This document shows, piece after piece, positions 8,914 through 21,036 of a stretch of 64,000 nt of DNA (position 1 is the first letter of the stretch; each line of letters opens with the position of its first letter). Source of the stretch: Bradyrhizobium oligotrophicum S58 (GTDB taxonomy: Bacteria > Pseudomonadota > Alphaproteobacteria > Rhizobiales > Xanthobacteraceae). The notes under the pieces are model-generated. The model searched no databases. It saw only the letters and a program-made list of their open reading frames with translations, and was not told the DNA's origin. A program made the translations under genes and the position numbers. The stretch is taken from positions 6,233,001-6,297,000 of the forward strand of contig NC_020453.1 of the NCBI RefSeq assembly GCF_000344805.1, given 5' to 3'.

Positions 8914-10389
8914 TTAGCGCCGCGTCCAGTTCGGATTGATCTCGGCTTCGCTCTTGGCCGCCTCGGTGAGCTCGGCCGAAATGGCCGCCGTCTGCTGCGG
9001 CGTGCCCCAGCTCGGCGCATCGCTGCCGTCGCCCCACCGCTTCGGGCGATAGAAGGTGTGGACGCCGAACTTGTACATCCGTTTCATTTCGGCGACCCAG
9101 GACGGCCGCACCCAATAGGCGTGATAGTGGGTCGACTTGCCCACCTCGGGCAGCCAGATCAGGCCGTCCAGCATGGCCTTCGCGATCTTCCTGGCGCGGT
9201 CCCACATCTCCGGCTCGCGAACCACGTCCGCAGTGTTGTCGCAGGCGAAGGTGAACTGGCAGGCGAAGTGGCGGTATTTGTTCTGATAGACGACGCCGCA
9301 CACCGTGGTCGGATAATAGCCGGAGAATGCGCGGTTCAGCACGACCTGCGCCACCGCCATCTGGCCGCGTACGGCCTCGCCGCGCGATTCGAAGTAGATC
9401 GCTTCCGCAAGGCACTTCTCCGACTTGAAGCGCGCCTTCTCGTCCGCGAGGCCCAGCCGTTCGGCCGGCGTCCTGTCACGCTGATTGTCGGTGTTGACCT
9501 CGCCCTTGGGGGCGATGCTCTCGCCGCCGTCACCGGACTTCGCCACATCGTCCGCCGGCTGCGGCAACGCCGCCATCGGCTTGAGATCCGGATCAGGCAT
9601 GACGATCAGCGGCGCTTCGCCCGGCTGCCAGGTTTCCATCGTGCCGGTGACGCCACCCAGCGACGCTGCGCCGAAATACAGATTCGACGTCTTGATGTTG
9701 AGGCCGTCATAGCTGACCGGGACGTCCGCGGCCGCCAAATCGGGCGCGGGCTTGAGCTCGCCTGACGGCTGGACCTCCGGCTTCGACGCCCCATACTGGA
9801 CGAGCGGCGGCGCACTCAACGCTTCCTGCAATTCGGGATCGAGTGCAGCGCGCTGCGCCGGCGTCTGCACTTCCGAGCTCTTGGCGCCGAACACGGACGA
9901 ATTCGAATCAGGCTGAGTCGGCGTTGCCGGGGCGGACTCCGTCGGCGCAGGCTCGACGGGCGCGGCCGACTCGGTCGGCTGTGCCGGCGCCGTGGCCGGA
10001 CGCACGACGAGGCGATCGCCTTTCAGGGTGCGATCCACCTTGGGAAAATCGGAGGCCTGGTAGCGCGGCGGAACCTGCAGCGCCGGATTGCGCGGCGTCG
10101 TGCTGCCGGTGACGTCGATGTCGCGCGCGTCGAGACTGGCGAGACGGACGTTCACCCCTTGCGGCGCAGAGGTTCCGATCGGACGGCCGAAGCTGTAGGT
10201 GGCGAGCTGAACGGTCGCAGCGGCCGCGGACACACGCTTCTGCCAGCGCTCGGCGACGCCCGGCTGGCGGGCGAGCAGTGAAGCGATGTCTTGATACCCG
10301 GTCTCTGTCGGCATCAGGGCGAAGACGCAGAGACCGAGTCCGAAGGACGCAAATCGCGCGCCCTTCGGACCGGGACGCAGAACTAACAT
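8914..10389 (-). CDS. Cell wall hydrolase, SleB (Hydrolase_2) family
   Basis: The C-terminal part, from about residue 320 onward, holds a SleB-type lytic domain: LAEAIYFESRGEAVRGQ, AVAQVVLNRAFSGYYP, VCGVVYQN and ACQFTFACD, then GKSTHYHAYW and FYRPKRW. SleB enzymes are peptidoglycan lytic transglycosylases, first known from spore cortex lysis but widespread in rhizobia, where they act in the periplasm. A hydrophobic N-terminal segment (FASFGLGLCVFALMP) is an anchor or signal. The middle ~250 residues are Pro/Ala/Glu-rich and probably disordered. The frame opens at 10446; the ATG at 10389 (MLVLRPGPKG) puts the hydrophobic segment closer to the N-terminus, but neither start has a strong ribosome-binding site. 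Confidence 0.8.
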   Translation of the reverse strand: MLVLRPGPKGARFASFGLGLCVFALMPTETGYQDIASLLARQPGVAERWQKRVSAAAATVQLATYSFGRPIGTSAPQGVNVRLASLDARDIDVTGSTTPRNPALQVPPRYQASDFPKVDRTLKGDRLVVRPATAPAQPTESAAPVEPAPTESAPATPTQPDSNSSVFGAKSSEVQTPAQRAALDPELQEALSAPPLVQYGASKPEVQPSGELKPAPDLAAADVPVSYDGLNIKTSNLYFGAASLGGVTGTMETWQPGEAPLIVMPDPDLKPMAALPQPADDVAKSGDGGESIAPKGEVNTDNQRDRTPAERLGLADEKARFKSEKCLAEAIYFESRGEAVRGQMAVAQVVLNRAFSGYYPTTVCGVVYQNKYRHFACQFTFACDNTADVVREPEMWDRARKIAKAMLDGLIWLPEVGKSTHYHAYWVRPSWVAEMKRMYKFGVHTFYRPKRWGDGSDAPSWGTPQQTAAISAELTEAAKSEAEINPNWTRR

Positions 10390-10768
10390 CGATACGCTCA
10401 ACGCAACGCTTACTGAGGAAGACCGAACGACAGTGCATCCGTGCAATTCGATCGTTACTCTTCGTATCGGGTTTAGGTTGCTGAGGAGTTAATCCGCGTT
10501 GCAAGATCGAAACATGCAAGCGGAGAAGTTGCAGAGCGCCGTGCGATCGAGATGCTTGGTAAACAGCGGCGTGACGAGAACGGTGAAGATTCGGTCAACG
10601 AAGACCGTGAATGAATGTTTGAAGCGCGGATCGATTCGAAGCGTCGATGCGAGATGTTCGTAGGTGGAACATCGCTGGTGGGAACAGCGGGCGGCGGCAT
10701 CGGGCCGTGGTGCGATGACGCGAATACCTAAATGCTTGTGTCACAGGTCGTGCGGCGTGCGCGGTGTA

Positions 10769-10906
10769 CCTCGCCCCGCTTGCGGGGAGAGGTCGGATTG
10801 CATCGTCAGATGCAATCCGGGTGAAGGGATACAGGTCTCTCCACGAACACTTCCCGCGCGTCGGCCCCTCACCCCAACCCTCTCCCCGTGAAGAACGGGG
10901 AGAGGG
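10769..10906. repeat. Palindromic intergenic element (REP-like), copy A
   Basis: The element begins with CCTCGCCCCGCTTGCGGGGAG and ends with a perfect 12-bp hairpin, CCCTCTCCCCGT (10878-10889) / ACGGGGAGAGGG (10895-10906). It shares the CCTCGCCCC...GGGAGAGG plus CCCTCACCC lexicon with the elements near 15.1 and 22.5 kb. Such elements are mobile-looking but encode nothing. Confidence 0.7.
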
Positions 10907-10982
10907 AGCGCACTGTTCGTACGGCACGCGCTCGTCTCACAAGCTCACACACTCGCATCACGAACGCTCATCACCAACGAAA

Positions 10983-11012
10983 AAGGCCGGCAACATCTGC
11001 CGGCCTTCATCA
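10983..11012 (-). terminator. Rho-independent terminator of ppdK
   Basis: AAGGCCGGCA (10983-10992) and TGCCGGCCTT (10998-11007) form a perfect 10-bp stem with a 5-nt loop. On the minus strand the stem is followed by TTTTTCG. It starts about 28 nt beyond the ppdK stop codon. Confidence 0.85.
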
Positions 11013-11034
11013 GTTCAAATCATTCGCAGCAGCA

Positions 11035-14013
<2,979 letters not shown>

Positions 14014-14097
14014 GAGGTGCTTCGATCCGCAAATAGGGAGGAGAAATCGCGCGCCTTACACCACTTTGGGCGCTGCGGCGCAAGCTCGGGGGTTCCC

Positions 14098-14133
14098 GAC
14101 CTTGGGATTAGACTTGGGATTTAGACTTGGGAT
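14098..14133. repeat. Triple short tandem repeat GACTTGGGAT
   Basis: GACTTGGGAT occurs three times in a row, separated by TA and TTA, just downstream of the DUF3096 stop codon and upstream of ppdK. It is probably replication slippage. Confidence 0.6.
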
Positions 14134-14288
14134 CAGAAATGGAGCCACTTCAGCAGGCCCATGCCGATCAGGCCGTTCAGGATGAGGAAAATCGCGACGA
14201 TCAGGTTCAGCAGGCGCGGCATGATCAGAATGAGGACTCCAGCGATCACGGACATGATCGGCGAGATATGGGCAACGGTCAGGGTCAT
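14133..14288 (-). CDS. Small membrane protein, DUF3096 family
   Basis: A 51-residue protein beginning MTLTVAHISPIMSVIAGVLI and ending KWLHF. It consists of two hydrophobic helices separated by a short MPRLLN turn, matching the DUF3096 family found in many proteobacteria. Function is unknown; the protein should be an inner-membrane hairpin. The plus-strand 60-codon frame here is its shadow. It sits between ppdK and the divergent DUF1236 gene. Confidence 0.8.
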   Translation of the reverse strand: MTLTVAHISPIMSVIAGVLILIMPRLLNLIVAIFLILNGLIGMGLLKWLHF

Positions 14289-14536
14289 CGGCGAACTCTG
14301 AATGATTGAAGGACCGGGACTGGGCGATTCGATTGGACCGGACCTTATCCCGGCTCATCGTGGCGGAATAGGAGACGCGCGGCACGGGTTCCGGTTCCGC
14401 ACCGGCCTCTCGCCACGGAAATGACGCCAATTCGCCTCGGGGATTCGCGGAACGATGCGCAGCCGCTGGCATTGGGAGGCAGGTGCCGGCGCGCGCCGGT
14501 TTCTGTCAGCGCATCAACAGCTCAGGAGTCCTGTCC

Positions 14537-14890
14537 ATGCGAACCCATCTCACCCTTGCAGCCCTTGCGGCCGCACTCGTGATCCCCGTGGCGGCGCAGG
14601 CGCAGTCCTACACGACCGGCGTCGGCCGCAGCGTCGTGGTCGAGGAGGATGCTCCGGCGATCACCGTCGAGCGGCGCCCCGAGTTTCGCGAATACGTCGT
14701 GCGCGAGCGTGTTCCCAACTATGTGATCCCCGATCGCGTGGTTGTTGGGACCGTGCTCCCGGAATCGGGTGTTACATACTACGACGTTCCGGAGCGCTTC
14801 GGTGCGACGCCCTATCGCTACACCGTCGTGAACGGCGAAACAGTTCTCGTCGAGCCGCGATCGCGACGGATCATTCAGGTCGTTGAGTAG
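14537..14890 (+). CDS. Exported DUF1236 domain protein
   Basis: 117 residues with a cleavable signal peptide (MRTHLTLAALAAALVIP, ending AQAQ) and a DUF1236 domain at the C-terminus: PEFREYVVRER, VVVGTVLPESGVTYYDVPE, YRYTVVNGETVLVEP. The family is common in Rhizobiales periplasm and has no known activity. The ATG at 14537 is preferred over upstream starts because AGGAG lies 8 nt before it and the signal peptide begins there. Confidence 0.85.
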   Translation: MRTHLTLAALAAALVIPVAAQAQSYTTGVGRSVVVEEDAPAITVERRPEFREYVVRERVPNYVIPDRVVVGTVLPESGVTYYDVPERFGATPYRYTVVNGETVLVEPRSRRIIQVVE

Positions 14891-14954
14891 TTATCGAGCT
14901 GCATTTGGTCGCCAACGCCCCCGCAAGCGGCCAGATGTAAAGGCCCTGCCCGGT

Positions 14955-14983
14955 CCCCCCCGCCGGGCGGGGCTTACTTTTTT
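14955..14983 (+). terminator. Terminator of the DUF1236 gene
   Basis: CCCCGCC directly followed by GGGCGGGG forms a GC stem, then CTTAC and a run of six T. It lies about 65 nt after the stop codon. Confidence 0.6.
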
Positions 14984-15073
14984 GGAGTGGCTGGAGCTGG
15001 TTTCTTCAGACTGTTCCGCCAACCAAAGCATCGCGATTCTTTTAGTGTTAAAGCGAGCGCGGTGCCCGTGAAT

Positions 15074-15234
15074 GCGCCCTCGCCCCTTGTGGGAGAGGGC
15101 ATGTAGGAATGTACCGCGAGTTCGGTTGGGTGAGGGTTATCTCTCCACAAGGGTCGCTCGCGGAGAGAAACCCCTCACCCAACCGCGCTCGTGGATAGGC
15201 CGTACATGCCCTCTCCCACAAGGGGCGAGGGCGC
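15074..15234. repeat. Palindromic intergenic element (REP-like), copy B, with 32-bp perfect arms
   Basis: Positions 15074-15105 are the exact reverse complement of 15203-15234, 32 bp without mismatch. Inside are further nested arms: GGTTGGGTGAGGG against CCCTCACCCAACC, and CTCTCC against GGAGAG. The whole 161 bp can fold as one long imperfect hairpin. It sits between convergent genes, near no transposase. Related copies lie at 10.8 and 22.5 kb. Confidence 0.85.
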
Positions 15235-15259
15235 TGCATCTGACAGCGGCGCGGCTGCC

Positions 15260-17500
15260 TCAGCCCTCGATCTTGGAGAAGTCGGCCACGGCGCGCGTGG
15301 CGCTGCGGATCTCGTTCAGCAGCTTCAGCCTGTTCTCGCGGATCTTTGCATCGTCGTCATTGACCTTCACCTTGTCGAAGAAGGCATCGACCGCCGGACG
15401 CAGCTTCGCCATCGCGCGCATCGCGGCGGCAAAGTCCTCCTTGGCGACGGCTGCACCCGCCTCCGCAGCGACCTCGCCGATCGCTTTCGCCAGCGCCTTC
15501 TCCTCGTCGAGCTTGTAGAGCGCGGCATCCGGCGCGCCCTCGAACTTGCGCTTGTCCTTCTTCTCCTCGATCGAAAGGATGTTGGACGCGCGCTTGGTGC
15601 CGGCGAGCAGGTTCTTGCCGTCGTCGGTTTCGAGGAATTTGCCGAGCGCCTCCACGCGGCGGACGACCATCAGGAGATCGTCCTGGCCGCCGAGCGCGAA
15701 CACGGCATCGACGAGATCGTGCCGCGCGCCCTGCTCGCGCAATTGAACCTTGAGGCGGTCGGCGAAGAAGGAGAGGAGATCCTTTAGCGCAACATTCACA
15801 CCTTCTACTACCCGAGAGACTTCAGATGGAGCAGTCCTTTCTTTTCCGATCACATCGATGATTTCTCGTAGGAGATTCGGACTTTGAGAGATTTCCGCTA
15901 TCTCCGATACCGGAGCAGCGAACGCCGCGACTTCCTTAGTCGCTAGAGCTTGCAACACACCAAGTGAGGCTTGCCGAAGGATCGGCGAAAGCCGAAGCTG
16001 CAAATGGTTCTCCAAGATCAACCTGATCACACCCAGCGCCGCGCGGCGCAGCGCGTACGGGTCCTTCGAGCCCGTCGGCTTCTCGTCGATCGCCCAGAAG
16101 CCAACCAGGGTATCGAGCTTGTCGGCCAGCGCCACCGCGACGGCGACCTTATCCGTCGGCACGCGATCACCCGGCCCCTGCGGCTTGTAGTGCTCCTCGC
16201 AAGCGGCGGCGACGGAGGCGTCCTCACCCTGGGCCAACGCGTAGTACTTGCCCATCAGACCCTGCACTTCCGGAAACTCGCCGACCACTTCCGTCAGGAG
16301 GTCGGCCTTGGCGAGCTTGGCCGCGCGCCCGGTTTTCGTCGCATCGGCGCCGACCAGCGGCGCGATCTCAGCGGCGAGCTTCTCGATCCGAGCGATGCGT
16401 GCGGCCTGCGTCCCCAGCTTCTCGTGGAACACGATCTGCTCGAACTTCGGTAGCCGGTCTTCCAGCCTCGTCTTCAGATCGGTCTCGTAGAAGAACTTCG
16501 CGTCCGACAGGCGGGCGCGGATGACGCGCTCGTTGCCGGCGATGATGGTCTTGCCGCCGTCGGTGGCCTCGATGTTGGCGGTCAGGATGAATTTTGGCGC
16601 GAGACCTCCCGTCTTGGGATCGCGGACCACGAAGCATTTCTGGTTGTTGCGGATGGTGGCGCGGATCACCTCGCCGGGCACCTTCAGGTACTCCGGATCG
16701 AACGAGCCCATCAGCACCACCGGCCATTCGACCAGCCCCGAGACCTCGTCGAGCAGCACCTGGTCCTCGACCAGCTCGAACCCTTGCGCGAAGGCGAGCT
16801 GCTTGGCATCGGTGACGATGGTGTCTTTCCGTCTGTCAGGATCGAGCACGACCTTGGCGTCGAGCAGCTTCGCCTCATAGTCCTCGAAGCGGCGCACCGA
16901 AATCGCAGCCGGTGCCATGAAGCGATGGCCATACGTCGTCTGGCCGGCCTCGATGCCCTCGACGGCGAAGCTGACCACATCCGGCTCCTCGGTCTCCAGG
17001 CCGAAGGTCGCGATGATCGTATGCAGCGGCCGCACCCAGTTCAGCGCGCCGGGCTTCTCCGAGCGCTTGCCCCAGCGCATCGATTTCGGCCACGGGAAGG
17101 TTCGGACGACGACCGGCAGCATCTCGGCGAGCACGTCGAGCGTGGCGCGGCCGGGCTTCTCGATCAGCGCGACGTAGAAATCGCCCTTCTTCGGGTCGCG
17201 CTGGATCGTCGCCTCCTCGATCGAGGACAGGCCGGTGGCTTTCAGGAAGCCCTGGATCGCGGCATCGGCGCCGCCGACGCGCGGACCCTTGCGCTCCTCC
17301 TTCAAGTCGGCCTGGCGCGCCGGGATGCCGTGCACGGTGAGCGCCAGCCGCCGCGGCGTCGCGAACGCCTTGGCGCCTTCATAGACCAAGCCCTCGGCGA
17401 CCAGCTTGTCGGTGACCATGCGGCGCAGATCGTCGGCCGCCTTGGCCTGCATGCGCGCGGGGATTTCTTCGGAGAACAGTTCGAGGAGAAGGTCGGGCAT
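15260..17500 (-). CDS. glyS: Glycyl-tRNA synthetase beta subunit
   Basis: 746-residue beta chain of the alpha2beta2 glycyl-tRNA synthetase, which charges tRNA-Gly. It begins [21 protein letters not shown], the standard GlyS start, and contains the conserved [12 protein letters not shown] segment, [12 protein letters not shown], and an anticodon-binding helical C-terminus ending VADFSKIEG. Length is slightly above the usual ~690-700. It follows glyQ on the same strand after a 233-bp gap that holds a repeat element, which is wider than usual for this operon. Confidence 0.95.
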   Translation of the reverse strand: MPDLLLELFSEEIPARMQAKAADDLRRMVTDKLVAEGLVYEGAKAFATPRRLALTVHGIPARQADLKEERKGPRVGGADAAIQGFLKATGLSSIEEATIQRDPKKGDFYVALIEKPGRATLDVLAEMLPVVVRTFPWPKSMRWGKRSEKPGALNWVRPLHTIIATFGLETEEPDVVSFAVEGIEAGQTTYGHRFMAPAAISVRRFEDYEAKLLDAKVVLDPDRRKDTIVTDAKQLAFAQGFELVEDQVLLDEVSGLVEWPVVLMGSFDPEYLKVPGEVIRATIRNNQKCFVVRDPKTGGLAPKFILTANIEATDGGKTIIAGNERVIRARLSDAKFFYETDLKTRLEDRLPKFEQIVFHEKLGTQAARIARIEKLAAEIAPLVGADATKTGRAAKLAKADLLTEVVGEFPEVQGLMGKYYALAQGEDASVAAACEEHYKPQGPGDRVPTDKVAVAVALADKLDTLVGFWAIDEKPTGSKDPYALRRAALGVIRLILENHLQLRLSPILRQASLGVLQALATKEVAAFAAPVSEIAEISQSPNLLREIIDVIGKERTAPSEVSRVVEGVNVALKDLLSFFADRLKVQLREQGARHDLVDAVFALGGQDDLLMVVRRVEALGKFLETDDGKNLLAGTKRASNILSIEEKKDKRKFEGAPDAALYKLDEEKALAKAIGEVAAEAGAAVAKEDFAAAMRAMAKLRPAVDAFFDKVKVNDDDAKIRENRLKLLNEIRSATRAVADFSKIEG

Positions 17501-17591
17501 GTCTCAAGTCTCTCTGCACGAAAAACCACCCTCCCCTGGAGGGACAGGCCATCGCAAATTGCTAAACTCGTGGAAGGCAGCGCGCCTTCCA

Positions 17592-17703
17592 CCGTCCTTC
17601 GAGACGCCCGCCTTCGGCGGGCTCCTCAGGACGAGGTCTGATTTTTGCGGCGAGATTCGAAAGACCCTCGTGGTGAGGAGCGCCGCACGCGGCGCGTCTC
17701 AAA
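17592..17703. repeat. Palindromic intergenic element of a second type, between glyQ and glyS
   Basis: Contains GTCCTTCGAGACGCCCGCC, hairpin GCCCGCC-TTC-GGCGGGC (17606-17622), CTCCTCAGGACGAGG, then a second half with CTCGTGGTGAGGAG and hairpin GCGCCGC-AC-GCGGCGC. This CCTCATCCTGAGGAG / CGTCTCGAAGGA style of element is widespread in Bradyrhizobium. It splits the glyQS operon, so the transcript must read through it. Confidence 0.65.
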
Positions 17704-17733
17704 CCATAAGGCCCGGAAGCAGCCGCGTTCGTT

Positions 17734-18684
17734 CTAACCAGCCCCCGCCCCGCCCGCTTCCGTATGCAGCCAGGCCTCGCCGCAGGCCTTGGCGAGCTCG
17801 CGGACGCGCAGGATGTAGCTTTGGCGCTCGGTGACGGAGATGACGCCGCGGGCGTCGAGCAGGTTGAAGACGTGGCTGGCCTTGATGCACTGGTCATAGG
17901 CCGGCAGCGCCATCAGATGTTCCTTGCGATCGCCCAGCTTTGAATTTTCTTGCCAGCCGGCGGCGAGATATTTGCGGCAGGCGCCCTCGGCCATCTTGAA
18001 CTGCTCGAACAGCATGTCGGTGTCGGCATGCTCGAAATTGTGCCGGGAATATTCCTGCTCGGCCTGCAGGAAGACGTCGCCATAGGTGACCTTGGCATCG
18101 CCGTCGCGACCGTTGAAGTTGAGGTCGTAGACGCGGTCGACGCCCTGGACATACATCGCCAGGCGCTCGAGGCCGTAGGTGAGTTCGCCCGCGACCGGCG
18201 CGCATTCGAAGCCCGCGACCTGCTGGAAGTAGGTGAACTGCGACACCTCCATGCCGTCGCACCAGCACTCCCAGCCGAGGCCCCAGGCGCCGAGCGTCGG
18301 GCTCTCCCAATCGTCCTCGACAAAGCGGATGTCGTGCACGGCGGCGTCGATGCCGATCGCGGCCAGCGACTTCAGGTACAGCTCCTGAAGGTTCGGCGGC
18401 GACGGCTTCATGATCACCTGGAACTGGTAGTAGTGCTGCATCCGGTTCGGGTTCTCGCCGTAGCGGCCGTCCTTCGGGCGGCGCGACGGCTGCACATAGG
18501 CGGCATTCCAGGGCTTCGGCCCGAGCGCGCGCAAGGTCGTCGCCGGATGGAAGGTGCCGGCGCCCATCTCCATGTCGTAAGGTTGCAGGATCACGCAGCC
18601 CTGCTCGGCCCAGAACCGTTGCAGGGCCAGGATGAAGCCCTGGAACGAACGTTCGGGGCGCATGTGCTGAGGCAGCGAGTCCAT
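17734..18684 (-). CDS. glyQ: Glycyl-tRNA synthetase alpha subunit
   Basis: 316-residue catalytic alpha chain partner of GlyS. Signatures include [60 protein letters not shown] and [16 protein letters not shown]. The ATG at 18684 ([12 protein letters not shown]) gives the normal length; the open frame continues to 18807, but the added residues are Arg-rich and atypical. Upstream, 18820-19029 encodes a small membrane protein on the same strand. Confidence 0.95.
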   Translation of the reverse strand: MDSLPQHMRPERSFQGFILALQRFWAEQGCVILQPYDMEMGAGTFHPATTLRALGPKPWNAAYVQPSRRPKDGRYGENPNRMQHYYQFQVIMKPSPPNLQELYLKSLAAIGIDAAVHDIRFVEDDWESPTLGAWGLGWECWCDGMEVSQFTYFQQVAGFECAPVAGELTYGLERLAMYVQGVDRVYDLNFNGRDGDAKVTYGDVFLQAEQEYSRHNFEHADTDMLFEQFKMAEGACRKYLAAGWQENSKLGDRKEHLMALPAYDQCIKASHVFNLLDARGVISVTERQSYILRVRELAKACGEAWLHTEAGGAGAG

Positions 18685-18819
18685 CGTCGATATCGGTCTT
18701 TCGCGCGAGCGTCTGAAAAGCGCGCGGACCGTATCGGCGGGACCACCAGGAATCAAGGCAATAGGGACCTCGCGGAAACGGCGGCGAAGGCCGCCGTTTC
18801 GCGACAACGAGCGACGACG

Positions 18820-19029
18820 TCAGCCCGGCCGGTAAGCGCCCGTGACTGGATCGCGACGCAAGGTCTTGATCTCCGCGGTCTGCGCGACCTCGGCAGCGCG
18901 CGACAACCGCGCTTCTTCAAGCTCGCGGTTGATCTTCTGCGCGGTCTTGTAGACCCAGCGAACCGCAGCAAGCCCGCCCAGCATACCCGCAAAAGCAACG
19001 AACGGCGGCATTGGTCGATCCTTGTTCAT
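18820..19029 (-). CDS. Small conserved membrane-associated protein
   Basis: 69 residues from MNKDRPMPPFVAFAGMLG. One hydrophobic helix (residues ~8-27) is followed by a charged helix (KTAQKINRELEEARLSRAAEV) and the ending LRRDPVTGAYRPG, a tail I associate with small alphaproteobacterial proteins of unknown function. The start at 19029 is preferred over 19098 because GGGGGTGG lies just ahead. It lies between the S49 peptidase gene and glyQ on the same strand. Confidence 0.65.
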   Translation of the reverse strand: MNKDRPMPPFVAFAGMLGGLAAVRWVYKTAQKINRELEEARLSRAAEVAQTAEIKTLRRDPVTGAYRPG

Positions 19030-19117
19030 GAGGTGCCACCCCCGATTCGCATTGTCGCCGATCCCGGTTCCCCCTGCAATCCAGATTGCAGCGGGCAAAT
19101 TGGCGCGGATCGGCGCG

Positions 19118-20029
19118 TCAGAACCCGAATCGGGCCCAGATCGACCGGGTTTCGACCGCGGAGATCAGCTCCTCGGCCATTCCCGCCCAGCCCAGGCCAG
19201 TGGCCCCCAGACTGCCCGCCCCGGCGGCGCGACGCCCAAGCAGGCCGGACAGCAGGCCGGCGGCCGGCGCCACCACGGGCGTCGCGACCTTGTCGCCGAA
19301 CCGGGCGCGCAGCACGCCGCGGAGGTCGCCGATGGCGTCCGCCAGCCCCAGCGTGACGGCGCTGTCGCCGGCCCAATACTCACCGGTGAACAGCAGATCG
19401 TCGGCGCCCTTCAGCCGGGTGGTGCGGCTCTCCTTGACCAGCGAGATGAACAGCGCGTGGATCTCGCGCTGGATCTTCTTCAGCCGCGCCACGTCGTCGG
19501 GATTCTCCGGCAGGAACGGATCGAGCATCGCCTTGTGCTCGCCGGCCGTATAGAGCCGGCGCTCGATGCCGATCTTCTTGATCAGCTCCTGCAACCCGAA
19601 CGAGCCGCCGACGACGCCGATCGAGCCGATGATCGAGGACGGATCGCAGAAGATCTCGTCGCCGGCGCAGGCGATCATGTAGCCGCCGGATGCGGCGACA
19701 TCCTCGACGAACACCAGCACCGGCAGCTTCTTCTCGGCCGCGAGCTGGCGGATGCGCAGATAGATCTGGCGCGACTGCACCGGCGAGCCGCCCGGCGAAT
19801 TGATCACCAGCGCCACCGCCTTGGCGTTGCGCATCGAAAACGCCCGCTCCAGCATCTTGGCGACGCCGGCCAGCGTCAGCCCCGGCCGCAGCGGCGTCAC
19901 CGCGCCGATCACGCCGGACAGGCGGACGACGGGCACCACCGGTGCGCCACGGAGCCGCGCCGGAAGCAGCGCCTTCAACCGATCGAAAGGCCCTGCTGCA
20001 TCGCTGGGTTGTGTCAAATTGTCCACCAT
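19118..20029 (-). CDS. S49-family (SppA/SohB-like) serine protease
   Basis: 303 residues with the ClpP-like fold of signal-peptide peptidase A: VVRLSGVIG, ALVINSPGGSPVQS, FVEDVAASGGYMIACAGDEI (nucleophile Ser in ASGGY) and SSIIGSIGVVGGSFG. The likely general-base Lys is in GEHKAMLDPF. It resembles the short, single-domain SppA form. The N-terminus (MVDNLTQPSDAAGPFDRLKA) lacks an obvious membrane helix, so it may be cytoplasmic or peripheral. The ATG at 20029 starts the conserved part. A divergent 32-codon gene starts 123 bp away. Confidence 0.88.
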   Translation of the reverse strand: MVDNLTQPSDAAGPFDRLKALLPARLRGAPVVPVVRLSGVIGAVTPLRPGLTLAGVAKMLERAFSMRNAKAVALVINSPGGSPVQSRQIYLRIRQLAAEKKLPVLVFVEDVAASGGYMIACAGDEIFCDPSSIIGSIGVVGGSFGLQELIKKIGIERRLYTAGEHKAMLDPFLPENPDDVARLKKIQREIHALFISLVKESRTTRLKGADDLLFTGEYWAGDSAVTLGLADAIGDLRGVLRARFGDKVATPVVAPAAGLLSGLLGRRAAGAGSLGATGLGWAGMAEELISAVETRSIWARFGF

Positions 20030-20151
20030 CCTGTTACCTCGGATTAACCACTTTTTATCGCGCCGCTGCCATTCAAAGGGCTGGAACGAGCCTTGCAATC
20101 GCCTGGGCAAGTGCACGGCGAGTCAAGTTGCAGAGAGCGGCGGAGGAATGC

Positions 20152-20250
20152 ATGAAGGTCTACCTGTTGATGCTGCTGATCGGTACTCTACTGACTGCGA
20201 TCCGTTTCACGACGGTAACTGAACGCCAATCGGAAGCGCAGACGCAATAA
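20152..20250 (+). CDS. 32-residue hydrophobic small protein
   Basis: MKVYLLMLLIGTLLTAIRFT followed by a short polar tail (TVTERQSEAQTQ) and TAA. It has an ideal ribosome-binding site, GGAGGA, 5 nt before the ATG, and a single hydrophobic segment suited to a membrane micro-protein. It lies alone in the gap between the S49 peptidase gene and the methyltransferase gene. Function unknown. The strong translation signal is the main support. Confidence 0.6.
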   Translation: MKVYLLMLLIGTLLTAIRFTTVTERQSEAQTQ

Positions 20251-20253
20251 CGT

Positions 20254-21036
20254 TCAAACCCGATCACCGTTCAGGGGGCCGGCCAAGGCCAGCGCCCCCT
20301 GCCCTTCCAGCACGCGCCGAATATCTTCGCTGGGCGCACCTGCCGCCTCGTTGAGCATCACGCCCGGCCAGATCTGCGTCGGTGCCCGGCCGCCCTTGAC
20401 GGCCCTGACCAGGATACGGATCGCCGGCTTCCCGGCCTGTCCGTGAACCGGTTGAATGGCAACGCTGCCGAACCCCCGCGCCAGCGCCGCCAGCACCTCT
20501 CCCACAGCATCGGCCCGCCAGATCAGCGTCAGCACGCCAGCCGATTTCAGCATCCGGCGCGCAGCGTGGGTCCAGATCTCCAACGTCGTCGCGGTCGCCA
20601 TATGCGCGGTCGCGCGCGCGGCGTCCGGAGAGGCGCGGTGACGGGCGTCATCGTGGAACGGTGGATTCATCAAGACGACGTCAACGCTGTCGGGCCCGAG
20701 CCCCGCCGCGGCAAAGGCGGCCGCTTCCGCGGCGACGTCGAGAACGGCGACCGCAGCCGGCAATTCATTGGCGTCTGCATTGTCGCGCGCGAGGCTCGCC
20801 AGATACGGCTCGCGTTCGACCAGCGTCAGCGCGAGGCCACCGACGCGTCTCGCCAAGGCCAGCCCGGCCGTCCCCACCCCGGCACCGAGATCGACGACGC
20901 GATCACCCGGGCGCGCAGCCGTCGCTGCCGCCAGCAGGATCGCATCGTGGCCGGCGCGATGGCCTGAGGTCGGTTGTCGCAGCCGCAGGCGCCCACCTAG
21001 AACGGCATCTTCGGAGATCGCGATCGCGTCACTCAT
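20254..21036 (-). CDS. tRNA1(Val) (adenine-N6) methyltransferase-like protein
   Basis: 260-residue class I SAM methyltransferase. It shows RVVDLGAGVGTAGLALARRVG (SAM-binding motif I) and VLMNPPFHD, the (N/D)PP(Y/F) motif of adenine-N6 or related amino-methyltransferases, in the arrangement of TrmN6/YfiC that methylates A37 of tRNA-Val. The ATG at 21036 overlaps the end of the DUF2007 gene by 8 nt (ATGAGTGA), so translation is probably coupled. An upstream ATG at 21051 is possible. The exact RNA target is inferred from the family. Confidence 0.8.
   Translation of the reverse strand: MSDAIAISEDAVLGGRLRLRQPTSGHRAGHDAILLAAATAARPGDRVVDLGAGVGTAGLALARRVGGLALTLVEREPYLASLARDNADANELPAAVAVLDVAAEAAAFAAAGLGPDSVDVVLMNPPFHDDARHRASPDAARATAHMATATTLEIWTHAARRMLKSAGVLTLIWRADAVGEVLAALARGFGSVAIQPVHGQAGKPAIRILVRAVKGGRAPTQIWPGVMLNEAAGAPSEDIRRVLEGQGALALAGPLNGDRV

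Larger units (their letters stand above)
10390..11034. other. Intergenic region with repeat element and terminator
   Basis: This 645-bp gap lies upstream of the SleB gene and downstream of ppdK, both on the minus strand. It holds a palindromic repeat element (10769-10906) and the ppdK terminator (10983-11012), which are listed separately. The rest, 10390-10768, should contain the SleB gene promoter. I see no gene in it; short frames lack ribosome-binding sites. Confidence 0.4.
14891..15259. other. Convergent intergenic region with terminator and repeat element
   Basis: The 369 bp between the DUF1236 stop codon and the glyS stop codon contain a terminator-like hairpin (14955-14983) and the 161-bp palindromic element (15074-15234). 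Nothing else is recognisable; the 62-codon frame over 14883-15071 has no supporting features. Confidence 0.5.

Noticed and set aside
17950..19356. 468-codon plus frame opposite glyQ
   Set aside because: Shadow of glyQ and the small membrane protein gene.
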